Assembly (NCBI GenBank): GCA_900095095.1 | Contig: FMBT01000453.1 | Span: 1-64,000 of the forward strand | Direction of reading: 5' to 3' | DNA length: 64,000 bases | From: Fragilariopsis cylindrus CCMP1102 | Taxonomy: Eukaryota; Bacillariophyta; Bacillariophyceae; Bacillariales; Bacillariaceae | Shown here: one piece after another, positions 23,942 through 36,600 of the stretch | Layout of the letters: every line of letters starts with the position of its first letter | Position numbering within the stretch: the first letter of the stretch is position 1 | The notes under the pieces: model-generated | Database searches by the model: none | What the model was told of the DNA's origin: nothing | The model's input: the letters and a program-made list of their open reading frames with translations, nothing else | Made by a program: the position numbers and the translations under genes

Positions 23942-26900
23942 CTAAGCACTAAAATTTTGAACTGATTTCAGATCAACCTTGTTAATCTTCGCTGCGAATC
24001 GAAGGCTACAAAGCGTTTCGTGAAAATGAGTCTGCAACGGGTTTGCGCAGACAATACAAAGAGTTTTTGAGTTCCCACCCAAGCTATTCTGCAGTAGCAT
24101 TGTTAGCTTACTGTCACGGTATGGAACATTCTTATCTCCATTTTGTAACTTCTCGATCACATTTGAGAGATTTGAGAGTGACAGATTGATGTTCTGAGTC
24201 TCTTTGAGAAGAGCTCCTCGCCCAGTTACATTAGCGCCACTTTTTGATAGTCTTTCTGAGCCTGCTAGATCGCATACATTAAGCTTTCCTACTTGTTTTG
24301 TTCCATCTTCTGATGTCACACAAAAATCAATCGTAAATAAGAAATGACTTCGAGAGCTTGTTGCGTTGGATGACGTAGCTTTGACTGTTCGCAATTTTTG
24401 GGCTCTCTGGAGAATTTTGAATACTCCAGCCTCATTCGTAACAGGCTGATTGATACTGCCAACAGCTTTATTACCAGAAATTTTCAGTGACGTTTCATGG
24501 CCACCAGCTTTCGTGGACAAAAGATCTCGAACTTGCTCGTTGTAAATCTCCAATAGCTCAACCGATAACGAAACAATTTTTCCTCCTTTAGATAGTTCTT
24601 CGATCTGAGTCTTTGCACCGAACAATTTTCGAATCGAACGATAGATAATTCCTTCGTTTCCACTGTCACCAAGCATTGTATGCGTCTTACCAGATCCCGT
24701 CTGACCATAGGCAAAGAGTGTTGTGTTGTGTCCGTCGATCGCACATTGTACTAGCGGTTCAGCTGCTTCCCATACGTCTTCTTGGGAATGAGACGGATCA
24801 AAAAGATTGTCAAAACCAAAAGACCATTTTTTGCGTCGCTGAGAAAGACCTCCTCTATCCTTGAATGGCTCTTGTACCTCTAAAATATTTTTTGTAGGGT
24901 CGTCACACCCGTACTTCGAACTTTTGTCTCCTTCTGGTGCGCCCAACCCAGTGGGAAACTTGAAAACCTTCTCTTCGTTAATCGATGCCGCCAACTCTTC
25001 GGGAAGAGCAGGTCGTACACGTACGAAAACACGAATGCTTCCAATAAGAACCATAACTCGGGAGTGTAGTGCTTTTCTGACACGATCACTTTCTTGGAGT
25101 CGGCTGAATAATTCACCCTCTCTTTGATCTGAAGTACCCAATCGAAGAACTGCATCATTCTTCTCTTCGTTTACCTTCTTGAACTCATTTTCTAGTTGTT
25201 GTAGGCGGTTCTTGAGAGAGTCCCTCTGTTCCTCGACAACTCCAACAGCGGCGTTGTTTTCCTTGTTCTTCGTCACGATCTCATCTTTGAAGTCTGAAAA
25301 CTGACGTTGAAGATCTTCTCTTCCTGTCGTTGCATCTTTCAATTGGTTTAGTGATCTTTGCAATTCAGACATCAACTCGGTAGTACGGGAACGCTCGCCG
25401 TCAAGTTCCTTTTTTGTTAACTTCAAGGATTGCTGGATTTCTCTGATCATTTGATCTTTCTTTTCACTTTCCTGCTGTTGGTCTTGTTGAGCTCGGTGGC
25501 TATCCTCGTTAAGAGACTGAAAGTGAGCCCTCTCTACTTTTGTCTCACTCAAAAGCGAACAATTTTCAGACCTGAGTCGTTCTATATCTTGTTCATATTC
25601 TTGTAGTTTGGATTTATAATTTTGAAGTTCTTCCAGCGAATTTTTGAGTTCACTCTTAGTTTTCGGTAAAACTTCGTTGTTGAGAACGTCATTCTTCTCC
25701 TTACATTCGTTAAGAGTGGTTTCCAAAGATTCATTCAATGACTTGACTCTCTCAAATTCAGTTTCAATTTTAGTCAATTTCTCTCGTTCAAACGAAAGTT
25801 CCGACTTCGTGCTCTTTAAATCTAAATCCATCTGTTCCTTCTTTTTTTCCAATCTTAACTTTGCCTCTGAAAGCTCCTTGATTTGATTGGGGGTTTCATC
25901 TCTCTTTGGTTGAGGAGGGTGTAACTCAGAAAACTCAGAAAGGCGCCCTTCTAGCACCCCAAATTTTTCGCCCAGACCTCGGATCATAGTCAACATCTCT
26001 TTAGAATCTTCTCCGGGATGAATCGTTGATTTTGTCAGACATGAAACTTCTTCGAGTTGACTCACTTCCTCAAGTTCACCCATCTCTACAACTCTTGACT
26101 CGTTATATAAATAATCATTATCTCCGTTGTTATTAGGCATTCGATCAGGATTTTGCCTAGATTTCTGCTTAACTGTTTCTGTCGAGTGATGTGTTCGATC
26201 GTCGTCGCAGTTGTTGTCATCATTATCTCTTTCAGCGTCCCTGTCAGCTGGTAATGGGTTCAGATTGTCGAAGTTCTTTGAATAAACGAGTAATTGTCCA
26301 TTCTTTCGATTTTTTTCGATGCGATCATCCCTTTAGTACAAATATGATAGATAAATAAGTAAGAATTCCATAAACATATATAAATAGAGCTACGTGTTGG
26401 ATATTATTGGAGGAGATGAAAATGCAACAATAATTTCTTCTTACCGTTCTTTCGTTTTCCTTTGTAGTTCTACCTTTTCTCTTTTAGCGTTGGCGACCTG
26501 ATTTGGTGGAGAGAATAATAACAGACCATCTCTGTTCTTCGACTCTCTGGACGATTCCTGTTCCACCGGACCATAATTTAAGGCCCTACTGATTCCTTTC
26601 TTTGGTTTCTTAGCTGAGCGTGTTGTTGGAGGAGAATGAGTATCACCTCGACTCTTTGCCACCTTATAGTATAAGAATTGAATTATGATAAGGATAATAT
26701 TTCATGTTGGGTGAGAGGAAAATAGCATTAAGACAAGTAACTTTCAAATCATTTCATATACGAGCAAAAATGGCGACTCTACTAACCTTCCAGTATGGTG
26801 TTGGCGATTGCATAAGACATTCCACACCACTGCTCCCGCCGCAATCATTCTCCTTGTTTATACTTTTGCTAGAATTATTCCGTGTGGTACGTTGTTTCTT

Positions 26901-27185
26901 CGGTATGGGACTACCATTGTTGATTTTTTGATCTTTCTGTACTGAAGAGATCGATGTCCGTGATTTTGGACGACCGTAGTTGTGATTGCTAGTACTCATA
27001 CTGCGACGTTTCAAAAGACGCTGTCCTTTGTCATCAGCAATCGACTTGCGGCGACTAGTAGAGTTAGAGCTAACGGAGGCTGCGTGACTATTGCTAGAGA
27101 GTCGTCTAGAGAGAGGTGGATTTTCGGTACAAAAATCCGAAAAGGCTTCTTGGCTACTGCTGGATAGACGTCTTGCAGGCGGCAT
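23942..27185 (-). CDS. Kinesin-14 (C-terminal motor, minus-end type)
   Basis: Microtubule motor with the motor domain at the C-terminus, as in the Ncd/KIFC1 class that moves to minus ends and organises spindles. Three exons: 27185-26787, 26662-26445 and 26330-23942; the spliced frame is continuous, about 1001 residues. The basic Ser-rich N-terminus (MPPARRLSSSS onward) is a likely second microtubule-binding tail. A long coiled coil runs from about residue 300 to 620. The neck leads into IRVFVRVRP. The motor has the P-loop GQTGSGKTHTMLGD, switch I SSNATSSRSH, switch II VCDLAGSERLSKSG and the NVPYRDSKLTMLLQNSLGG element. Starting at ATG 26140 would drop about 270 tail residues, so I prefer ATG 27185. 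Confidence 0.92.
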
Positions 27186-27817
27186 GGTATCGTTTTGGCG
27201 TTGTCTACAAAGTTCTGAATTAACAATCGTATGTGGTAATGATAATGATAAGGTACTCGTATAATCAATATTAGGACTAGTAGTAATACAACGATGCCAA
27301 TGGATTAAAGATCTGTCTGAATGTTTAATGCCCCATGTGGTATATGTGATGATGATTTTGTTGACTACTTTTAGCAGTACAGTAGCATACCCATGTAGAT
27401 CTCCTACGGAGGCAGGTTCTATCAAAACCTCAAAAGTAGCCGTTACTAAATTCAAATGGTAGGCGGCGGCAACAATAAGAATAACAACGGCAAAAAAATT
27501 CATTTAACCGGCACAAAAACCGACACATTTTGAATAAATTAGTTTCTTTTTATTCAAAGGAAATTTAATTCACGAAACATCCTGATATCAGTCCCGCTTT
27601 CAAATTTCAAACACGCCGTGGACAAACCTCGTTAATCTATGAGGAATAATCTCGAAGAGGAAAAAAAAAAACATATTCGAACTACAGTACGCATAAAACC
27701 TCAGTTCTCTACGACCTCGAACTACAGTACGCATAAAATCATAGAATCACAGGAACGAAGTAATAAAATAAATATAAAACTAAACTATTGGAATAGACAG
27801 AAAACATATTAAGAAAG
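27186..27817. promoter_or_regulatory. Divergent intergenic region
   Basis: Between the kinesin gene (-) and the BTB gene (+). Contains a short direct repeat, CGAACTACAGTACGCATAAA, at 27678-27697 and again at 27718-27737, about 40 bases apart, just upstream of the BTB start. This could be a promoter element or a simple duplication. Confidence 0.4.
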
Positions 27818-28873
27818 ATGAAATCGACAACGACCACCAGCAAGAAAGAATCCATGGTTCGTCTGAATGTAGGTGGACAACGATATGATGTTCCGAAGTC
27901 ACTATTTGACCTATATCCTTCTTCGATGCTGAGTCGTCTCGTCAGCAAGGAATGGGGCCACGATGATGATAACATCATCTTCATTGATCGCAATGGTTAT
28001 CGATTCCAGTACGTATTGGATTTTATGCGTGATCAAGAAGTGAATTTACCTATGACAGAATCAATTGAAGCGACAAAAAGAGAATTAGAATATTATGGAT
28101 TGGAGGGTGTGAGAGGTGAAGAAGAAACATCATCACCGTCGTTATCACCATCACCAGCACCATCAATCACACTTGGAACCCCAGCAGAAGCGGGTAATAT
28201 TTTGGCTGCCATGATAGCAAACAAAAAGGGAGAATTAGAATCTCTTGATAAGACCATCAAGGAATGCACGAAGATGCAGGAAAAGTGTGAAACCCACAAG
28301 AACATTGTGAAGCTAGCCCATTCATTGTTCGAATACAGTCTTGCGTTCTGCGACCGCGGGAAGAACGAAGAATTCACAATTAACATCCGAGAAGAAGACG
28401 AGAGACGCTCTTGTTCAAGTATTTTTGATGGAAGATATTCTGATGAAGAATATGATAACGATGCTGAGAATCTTCTGAGAGAGAAACTAACTTCTTACGG
28501 CTTAGAGTTGGTGTACTACACAGTAACTCGATATTATTCATGTGACGACCCTTCTCAATTTATATTGAAATTCATCAAATCACCTGTACCGGTAAAGGAT
28601 ATCGGGACGAAGAGTACCAACTTTGACCAGAGAAACGAACGAGAAGGTTCCGGCGGCGGCGGCGGTAGTGCTTTGCCTACCCATCTAAATGATTCACTTT
28701 CTACATCACGATATGAGGAGAGAGGGGTAGGTGGTGGTGATCGTGATCGTGATCATTATCGTGATAGAGACAGAGATCGCGGCGGTGATGATCGATCCTC
28801 ATCTCGTAGACGCAAAACTCGTTCACGGTCTCCTCCACCGCGGCGGAAGCGACGGAGAAGGATCCAATGGTAA
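27818..28873 (+). CDS. BTB/POZ (T1/KCTD-type) protein with RS-rich tail
   Basis: The N-terminal T1-type BTB domain (residues about 13-95) has the hallmarks VRLNVGGQRYDVPKSLF, SSMLSRL and FIDRNGYRFQYVLDFMR, as in potassium-channel tetramerisation and KCTD proteins. These domains oligomerise and can serve as cullin-3 adaptors. A Pro/Ser linker and a helical segment with several cysteines follow. The C-terminus is Gly-rich and turns into RD/RS repeats (DRDRDHYRDRDRDR, then SRSPPPRRKRRRR), as in splicing-associated proteins. The annotated frame stops at 28873. If one A near 28859 is surplus, the frame continues GSNGNNNNRFRNN to a stop at 28991 with RGG-like composition, so the true end is uncertain. 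No transmembrane segment is seen, so it is not a channel. Confidence 0.75.
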   Translation: MKSTTTTSKKESMVRLNVGGQRYDVPKSLFDLYPSSMLSRLVSKEWGHDDDNIIFIDRNGYRFQYVLDFMRDQEVNLPMTESIEATKRELEYYGLEGVRGEEETSSPSLSPSPAPSITLGTPAEAGNILAAMIANKKGELESLDKTIKECTKMQEKCETHKNIVKLAHSLFEYSLAFCDRGKNEEFTINIREEDERRSCSSIFDGRYSDEEYDNDAENLLREKLTSYGLELVYYTVTRYYSCDDPSQFILKFIKSPVPVKDIGTKSTNFDQRNEREGSGGGGGSALPTHLNDSLSTSRYEERGVGGGDRDRDHYRDRDRDRGGDDRSSSRRRKTRSRSPPPRRKRRRRIQW

Positions 28874-29669
28874 TAACAACAACAGATTCCGTAACAATCA
28901 GTTCCACCCATATAGGGGACATGATTATGGAGGAAATAATAAAGATGGTGGTAGAAGAATTGGTCGACCCCGGAAACGTGGACGCTACTAACAGCAACGG
29001 TAACAGCAACAGCAACAGCAGCAGCAATGGAAGGGGACAGAGAAGCAACTACAACAATTACAACAGACGTTAAGTCCGTGATGGTGAATTCGCTGTCTCC
29101 GAATGTGGGGGAAATAGCCAGATTAATTACATTTAAAAAATATTATTCTATAGTAATGTTCTAGAGAATTTTCTTATTTAACTAATATGGAAGACATTCT
29201 CAAAAATTTGCTGACGTATGCTACTAAATGCAAATAATATTAGGCCATGCAAGATAAATATCAGTGCAGCACATCAATAAGCATATTATATAGTCCTACT
29301 TGTATGTTTTAAAATCATCTTAATGTATCTAAATTTGTTTGCTGATAATTCTACGAAATATGTTGATAGTAAATAAAATAAATACAAAACTATAAACCTA
29401 AACCACATAATGAACTATTTTGAGAGATAGAACACGAAAGTCTCCCTAAAGAAGCAGATCAGATTTAACGGCCGAGAACGGATTATTTTTCCTAGACCTA
29501 TTTCATAATCATGCTTATATGCATGTTAAATATTGGATAGATCAAAATAACTAGCTAAGAACAAAGGGTAATACAATCTCCTAATTTCATTCATTTGTCA
29601 TTAGGTAAGAAGTTCTCTTCTACTGAGCGCATATGAGTATACTTAATCCAATACTATCCAATAGTTTCA
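28874..29669. other. 3' flank of BTB gene and intergenic
   Basis: The first 120-200 bases stay open in shifted frames with Asn/Gly/Arg-rich composition, including an (AACAGC)n run at about 28990-29020. They may be extended coding sequence of the BTB gene. The remainder is AT-rich with no gene seen. Confidence 0.45.
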
Positions 29670-32600
29670 CTATTTTTCTTTGCCCTCGAGCAAATCAACA
29701 GGCGTAAGACCCTTGGCATCTCGATCGGTGTGCGGGACACCTGCTTTCATTAGAATTTTTGTTATATCCTCGTTACGCTTTTCAAAGGCCCACCACATGG
29801 GTCCTCGTCCATCACGACTTCGAATAAAAGCAATTGTAGGATCCTCTTCCAACCACATTCTCAAGTCATCCACTTGGTCGTTAGAAATTAATGTCCACAT
29901 CAGAGTTGTATCTTCTGTGTCATCCCATGTATTATATATCTCATCTACACCTTTCTTAGTTGCATCTCGGGGAGGAGGTTCAGAGCTTTCATTTGGGTGG
30001 TCCAACATTTTCATTTCTCGTTCGAGTTGACGAGCTTTCGCAGCAGCTTTCTGCGGATTGTTCAACATTTCAAAATATTGCTTCTGATACTCTTCATCGG
30101 AACTGTCTCGGTTGAAATCTTCGAGCTGGGCAAAGTCTGTCTTACTTGAAAGGATATCTGATAAGCCAGGGGGGTACTGACCTGGACAAAACCAGCTACC
30201 GGGAACGTCACAAACACGATTGACACTATCTTCTACCCATGCTTTCGAGTTTTCGTCAACGCCCAAAATCTTATAAATTCTTACACGACCATACTTTGAT
30301 CTGAATACCTCTTCCCATTTATCAAGATCGGCAGCCACTCCTTTCTTTATTTCGTGTCCGTGGAGTCGATAAAGAAGAGAACGTTCCATCATTGGAGATG
30401 GTGTTCCTTCACGGTCCTGGTATAGAGAAGTCAGATAAAAATAGTAAAAAATTGAGAAATTAGGACGCATATACAATAATTGGCACTCGCTGCTACGCTG
30501 ACACTGCCAAATTGATACGCAAACAATATGCAAGATTTAGATTAACTTACCAATAGACCGAATGCACGACATGTAGGATCACCAGCGGGACAGTGATCGC
30601 GGTAAACTGAATTAGCAATTCTAGCCAAGTGAGGACTTTTAGCCAAGTCATCACCACCACCTCCACCCCAGATCAAAACATAATCAGCTAAATGTCGTGC
30701 AATTTGATAACCTTCCTCCTCACTGGTAGTCAACGCCTTTCCTAGCAGGGCAATGTGTTCATGATTCCACGTATTCCCATCGGCAATGGTCGTGCGGTTG
30801 GCAATCGCTGTAATCTGATACCCATAATCCCACCAGGCCATGATTCTGGAATCTTCTGGAGTGTTGTCTTTCAACCACCAATAGGCTTCGCGATAGTCAT
30901 CCAATTTGATAACCGTGCCGTCACGTAATCGAGCCTTTACGATGATTGTTGGATTTGAAAGGTCATGCGAGAGTCTCCAACAATAATGCGTGAAGTTGGC
31001 ACCAAGAATATAACTCATCAACAAAAGGAGGCAAGCAAGAGCTCGTTTCGCAAGGACGCCTTCGCTTGTTGTTAATGCACCATCAAACGCAGTTTTCAAT
31101 GAATCCAGACCATCAAGACCATCATTCTTTTTATCATAATTATTTGTTGCATAGCTTGGTTTCTTCGGTTTTTTAGATTTGGATCCCTTCTTAATCAAGG
31201 GAATCGATTTTGTGGACTTGCCAGTCCTGCTGCTACCACTTACATCATTCTGCGTGACAGCGGTAACTGCACTATCCTCATCTTCCCACCACTGTTGTAA
31301 GCACCACAAGACCATCCTTCCTGCAGCAATACCACCGAGAGCGCTTCCAATAGGAGCAGTCAACAGAATTAATCGAACCATTTTATGAGAAAAATAGTAT
31401 GCTGTCATACCCCAAACCAGTAGAAAACTCGACGAATCACTCAAATTTGTCATAACCAGTAGGTATCCAATCGGTGCAATACTACAAACATGATGCAAAT
31501 ATTGAAAGTACGACCTTGAGCTTGCCGGTTGATGCTCAGCGACGGAATCGACTAGAGGATTTCCTGTTTTGGTATGCTGGACGAACAATCCACGAACGCG
31601 AGATGAAAACGGTCCGAAGTATCCACTGGGCGCGATAGCTGTAATAAGAACAATAGCAACAACTCCCGTGACGGCGAAAACCTTAACTCGTAACATAAGA
31701 AATTCCATCCTAGTCATGTCTCGTTTCCCCCTAATAAAATTACAAACTTTCAAAAGTTGGTATCCACCAAAAACCGCACACGGACCTAACTGTTCCAAAG
31801 ATTTGAGTGGAGCCCAGCCAACGACCGGAATTTGAATGGCTAAACTGGTACCAATAATATAAAATAATGTATAACTCAAATATACCTTTGGAGAGAATCG
31901 TCCCATGGCAACCAATGCAGCTGCATGAACACCGACTAGATTCAATACAAAAATGTATCCACCCCATGCTGCTACCATATAAAAGTATGCCAATCCAGCA
32001 ATAGCACCCATCCATGCCGATTGTTCATTGCGGAGACTTCGCACCCAAAAGTAAAATGTTAATAGCATGGCAGTATTCGCAATTGATTCATTATCGTATC
32101 CTCCTCCAACACTCCTCATTAAGTGAGCTGGAACGATAGCCATCATACCCATAGCACAAACTCCACATTCTAATGCAGGAGAAAACAATCCTAATGCAAT
32201 AGAACGATATTTTTGTTGCTGAATTTTTTCATCATCACCATCAGACTTTTTTCCTTGTATTAAGTCGATGACCCACGTTAATAGATTAGATGATGAATTT
32301 TCAGGGATTGTACATTCGTACGTTAACAAACCAACTAAAACCGAAGCGATTGCACCAAACCAACAAGGAATGTAACAACATACATCATTCAATGACCAAC
32401 TATCTAATATATACCGTTTGATATAAACAGCCGTAAATTGCATTCCAGGATAAATAGTAGATCCTACTGGTCGTCCCAATGGGTACCATACCTTGTAATC
32501 GAACCACTGAAAAAACTTTTTTGCACCATGTTCATAAAGGTACTGTGTATTGAATATTAATGTTGTTGTTTTTGTTGTTGTTGCACATAAAAGAGTGAGA

Positions 32601-33101
32601 AAAAGAAGTGGACAATAATAATTAATTAATTGTCGAAAAAATAAATTGAAGTTACACAAATTTGGAGTTAGACAATCAGACATGATGATGTTTGTTGTTG
32701 ACATTTGAATCAAAGATAAAAAAGATAGGCTGTCGTCGTCATTCATTTCTTCTTCTTTCGTTTATTACTCTACTTCGTTTGCCCCTTTTCTCCTTCTTTT
32801 TTGTTCTCTATTTCTTTCTTCTTACCTCGGTTGCACGATAATTAAAATATGGATCAAATTCATGAATGACAGGACCGTATTCATCAATAGCAGCCATCCG
32901 AATACGATAGGCATAATAAATAATACGATAAATTGCGTATGCACAAACACCAACCCAGGCCCAACCATAGACACTACCACCATTATCACCGTTATCGTCA
33001 TCGTCTCGGTTGGAATCATCGCCATCATCTATCACAGCGGCGACGGCGACAGACAGCAGCAGCATTGCTACTACTAGCAACACTAGACGAATCACCATCA
33101 T
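29670..33101 (-). CDS. STT3 oligosaccharyltransferase subunit, copy A, ankyrin-like tail
   Basis: Catalytic subunit that transfers the lipid-linked oligosaccharide to Asn of nascent proteins in the ER. Three exons: 33101-32826, 32542-30551 and 30416-29670; about 1004 residues in a continuous frame. The first external loop has the metal/acceptor motif EFDPYFNYRATE, completed by WYPLGRPVG and TIYPGMQFT. Many transmembrane helices follow. The SVAEHQ motif and the catalytic signature AWWDYGYQI, then NRTTIADGNTWNHEHI, are present. After the globular domain comes a charged segment with CDVPGSWFCPGQYPP, then an ankyrin-like module (SRDGRGPMWWAFEKRNEDI, then DAKGLTPVDLL). The start is ambiguous: ATG 33101 gives a hydrophobic N-terminus, whereas ATG 33147 opens a frame that does not join. 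Copy B lies directly upstream in the same orientation. Confidence 0.93.
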
Positions 33102-33147
33102 TCGATTTGTTCATCGCCGCCGCGGAGGAAGGATTTGACTTTGCCAT

Positions 33148-33652
33148 CCTACAACACTAACGACCGTTCGTTATGAATTATATGAAGTTCTGGTAAGTCT
33201 GTGCTGTTTTGTTGATTACCGACTACCAGTATGAAATAAGCTATCTTACGATATTCCCTTCGTCGATTTGTTATGATCTTTCGTACTAGTACCGTATTAG
33301 AGAAAGTGTGGTAGAGATTGAAAGTGTGGTCATCGAGTTGTGTGATGGAATTGAGCGAGAAAATTTTATCATCTTTTGTCTCTATATACGTATGTATAAT
33401 ACTAATGAATCATAGATACGCAACATACATGCTCAATCTGTTAAGAAAAAATCTGAGTCGTACGTACTAATACGATACTTTTAAATATCACAATGAAATA
33501 AAATTGAAGAATCAGTAACATACTGTAGTCGCAGAATCTTAATTTTGTTGAGTATAACAAAAAATGGATATATTAGATAGAAAGGCATACTAATTACGAC
33601 TATGAATAACTGAGATTTCTTTGTCACAGGCATGCCTCATTTCATATTCATA
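33148..33652. promoter_or_regulatory. Intergenic between tandem STT3 copies
   Basis: About 500 bases separating the stop of copy B from the start of copy A, both minus strand. It must hold the copy B 3' end and the copy A promoter. No motif assigned. Confidence 0.4.
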
Positions 33653-36600
33653 CTAGATGCTTCCCTTAATCGAACTGTGAGTGATTTCAGTTGGTTTAAC
33701 TCCATTAACATCTCCTCTTTCCTCGCTGACCCCAAGTTTTCGAAGAACTTGAATCATACCGGATCGACCATACTCATGAGCCCAAAAAATTGGTCCTCTT
33801 CCATCCTTGCTTCGCATATGAGCCAATTCAGGATTAGTAGAAAGTACTGACATAAACTCATCTCGTTCAGAATTCTTAATAATTTCCCACATCATGCTCG
33901 TCTTCTCGTTGTCGTCCCATTTTTTATTGAGTTCATCAATAGTTTCATCCGGAAGTTTTTTGAAACCAGCTTGTTTTTTAGCTAACTCCGCTTGCGAAGG
34001 TTGAGAGGCTGCTCGACTGCCTTTGTTACTTTAACACAACACGATGAAATAATTCGAAGGAAAAAAAGGAGGGAAGATAGTGAAATTTAGAAAACCTGTT
34101 ATATCATATCAGTCAAATTGGAAACATCTTCAAATTTTAGCAAACTTACTTCAAATTCTCGAAGTACTGCTTTTGATATTCCGAATCTTCACTTTTTGTA
34201 TTGAAATCCTCCAATTGGGCAAAATCCTTTCTCTCAGCAAGAATCTTTTCCAAAGCAGGGGGATACTGTCCAGGGCAATACCACGAGCCAGGCGCATCAC
34301 AAACGCGATTATTCTCAACCCATTCCTTCGACTCCTTCGAAACAGATAAAATCTTGTAAATACGGACCTTCCCGTACTTGCTGCGGAAAACTTCTTTCCA
34401 ACGATTTGGATCAGCTTGAACACCAGAGACAATACCATTGCTATGAAGCTTGTACAGCAAACTATCACTTAACTGTTCGCTTGGAATACCACCGCGCTGA
34501 AATGAGAAGACAAACGAAGAGGTGAAGAGAAATCGAAGAATTAGTAAACGTGTATAGGTATGTAATTGACAAAGAGTGAGGACATTCCAAGAATCGTCAG
34601 AAATATTATTTATATTACTCACCCTCATACTGAAGTCTCGGCAAGTGGGTTCGGAACAAAGTCCTCTGTAAACAGAATTTGCAATACGTTTGAGATGAGG
34701 ACTCTTCGCAAGATCATCACCACCACCTCCTGCCCAGACCAAAACGTAGTCTGCTAAATGGCGAGCAATTCTGTGAGCATCCTTCTCAGGTCCTGTCAAA
34801 ATTCGTCCCAAAAGAGCAATATGCTCGTGATTCCAAGTATTACCATCTGCAATTGTGGTTCTGTTACCAATACCAGTGATCTGGTACCCGTAGTCCCACC
34901 AGGCCATGATACGAGCATCTTCAGGGGTTTTGTCTCGTAGCCAGAAATAGGCCTCACGATAGTCATCAACCACAACCGTTTCTCCTGTTTGCCGATTTTG
35001 TCCCTTGGTAATGATGGTTGGATGACTGATCTGTTTAGCAATTTGATGACACATTTGTTTGAATTCATTTGCTTTGGGAAGAGAATACTTAATGAAATAA
35101 GCTCCAACTCCTAAGCGAATAGCACGCACCCACAAAGGATCGGATCTTTTCACTTCTGCGGTTTTAGTAGTCTCAATTTTCTTCTTCTGAGCCTTCTTTT
35201 TCTTGCTTTTCCCATTCTTCTTATTTTCATTTGGAGAATCGTCGGCGAATAAATCATATTCATCTTCTTTTACTGGTGGTGGAATTTTTTCTTCCGAGTC
35301 AGCATTCTCTAGCATTGAATCCAAGGATGGGCGCGCTTCTCCAAAAATACCCCCGATACTCCATGCCCAGAAATAACCCAAGAAAATTCCACCGCAAATA
35401 CTGGCAATGGGAGCCGCCAACAAGATAAGACGCACCATTTTAAGACTGAAAAAATACGCAGCAAGCCCGTACACGATCAAAAAACTAGATGCTGGCGTGC
35501 ATCCAATCATAGCGACAATACCGAATCCGATTGGTGCTAGGTAACAAATGATATTCAAATACTGAAAGTATGCTTCCTTCGACGCTGCTTGATGCTCTGC
35601 CACCGAATCTACCAATGGGTTACCCGTCTTGGTGTGCTTCACAAACAACCCTCTTACACGGGAAGAAATGGGACCAAAGTATCCACTACTGTGCAGCCAG
35701 AATACGACAGGCATGGCCACAATTGCAGCAGCAAGACAAACCATACCTCGTACCTTCCATTTATTAACCTTCGGGAATTTCCTTTCAGATACAAGCATAA
35801 GTTGCAAAGCTTGCAGGCCAACAAAAACTCCAAACGGACCTAGCTGTTCAATAGATTTGATGGGCGTCAAACCAACCACCGGAATTTGCATTGCCAAAAG
35901 AGTTCCGACTGCATAAAAACTGGTATAAGAACAGTACAAATGATTAAATGGTACCTTACGAAGAAGGAGGACAAAAAGTGCGTGAATACCGACGAGATTA
36001 ATAACAAAGACGTAACCACCCCATGCTGCTACCATGTAAAAGTACATAAAACCAGTAACGACACCAAGAATAGTTGCTCTAGTGGTATTTTTAGAGGACA
36101 CAGTCCATGTCCAGAACCAGAATGTCAATTGCATAGCAGTGGTTGCGACACTTTCGTTGTCATACCCACCACCGACACTTCGTAACAAGTGGGCAGGTAC
36201 AACGGCCATGATAAGAGCCGTAAATACGGCCGACTCCAAGGCTGGAGGGTTCTTTTGAGTGGCCATACCCCAATTCGATCCCGTCGTTTTGATTAAAAGT
36301 TTTTCAATAATTTGTTTGAGTGGTAATACGATGTGAGTTGTCACCTGAGATACCAATGGCAAATCCGTCAATAAACTCTTGCTTTTTGAAGCAACGCCAA
36401 CTGATTGGACTGCAGTATAACAAAGTGCAGCTGTCGCCAAGGTTGCTGCAACACCAAACCAGCAGGGAACGAAACAACAGATGTCATTGATCGACCAATC
36501 CGGTAGGATAAATTGTTTAATCCAGACACTGGTAAACTGCATTCCAGGATAAATAGTAGTTCCAACCGGTCGTCCCAAAGGATACCATGACATGTAATCG

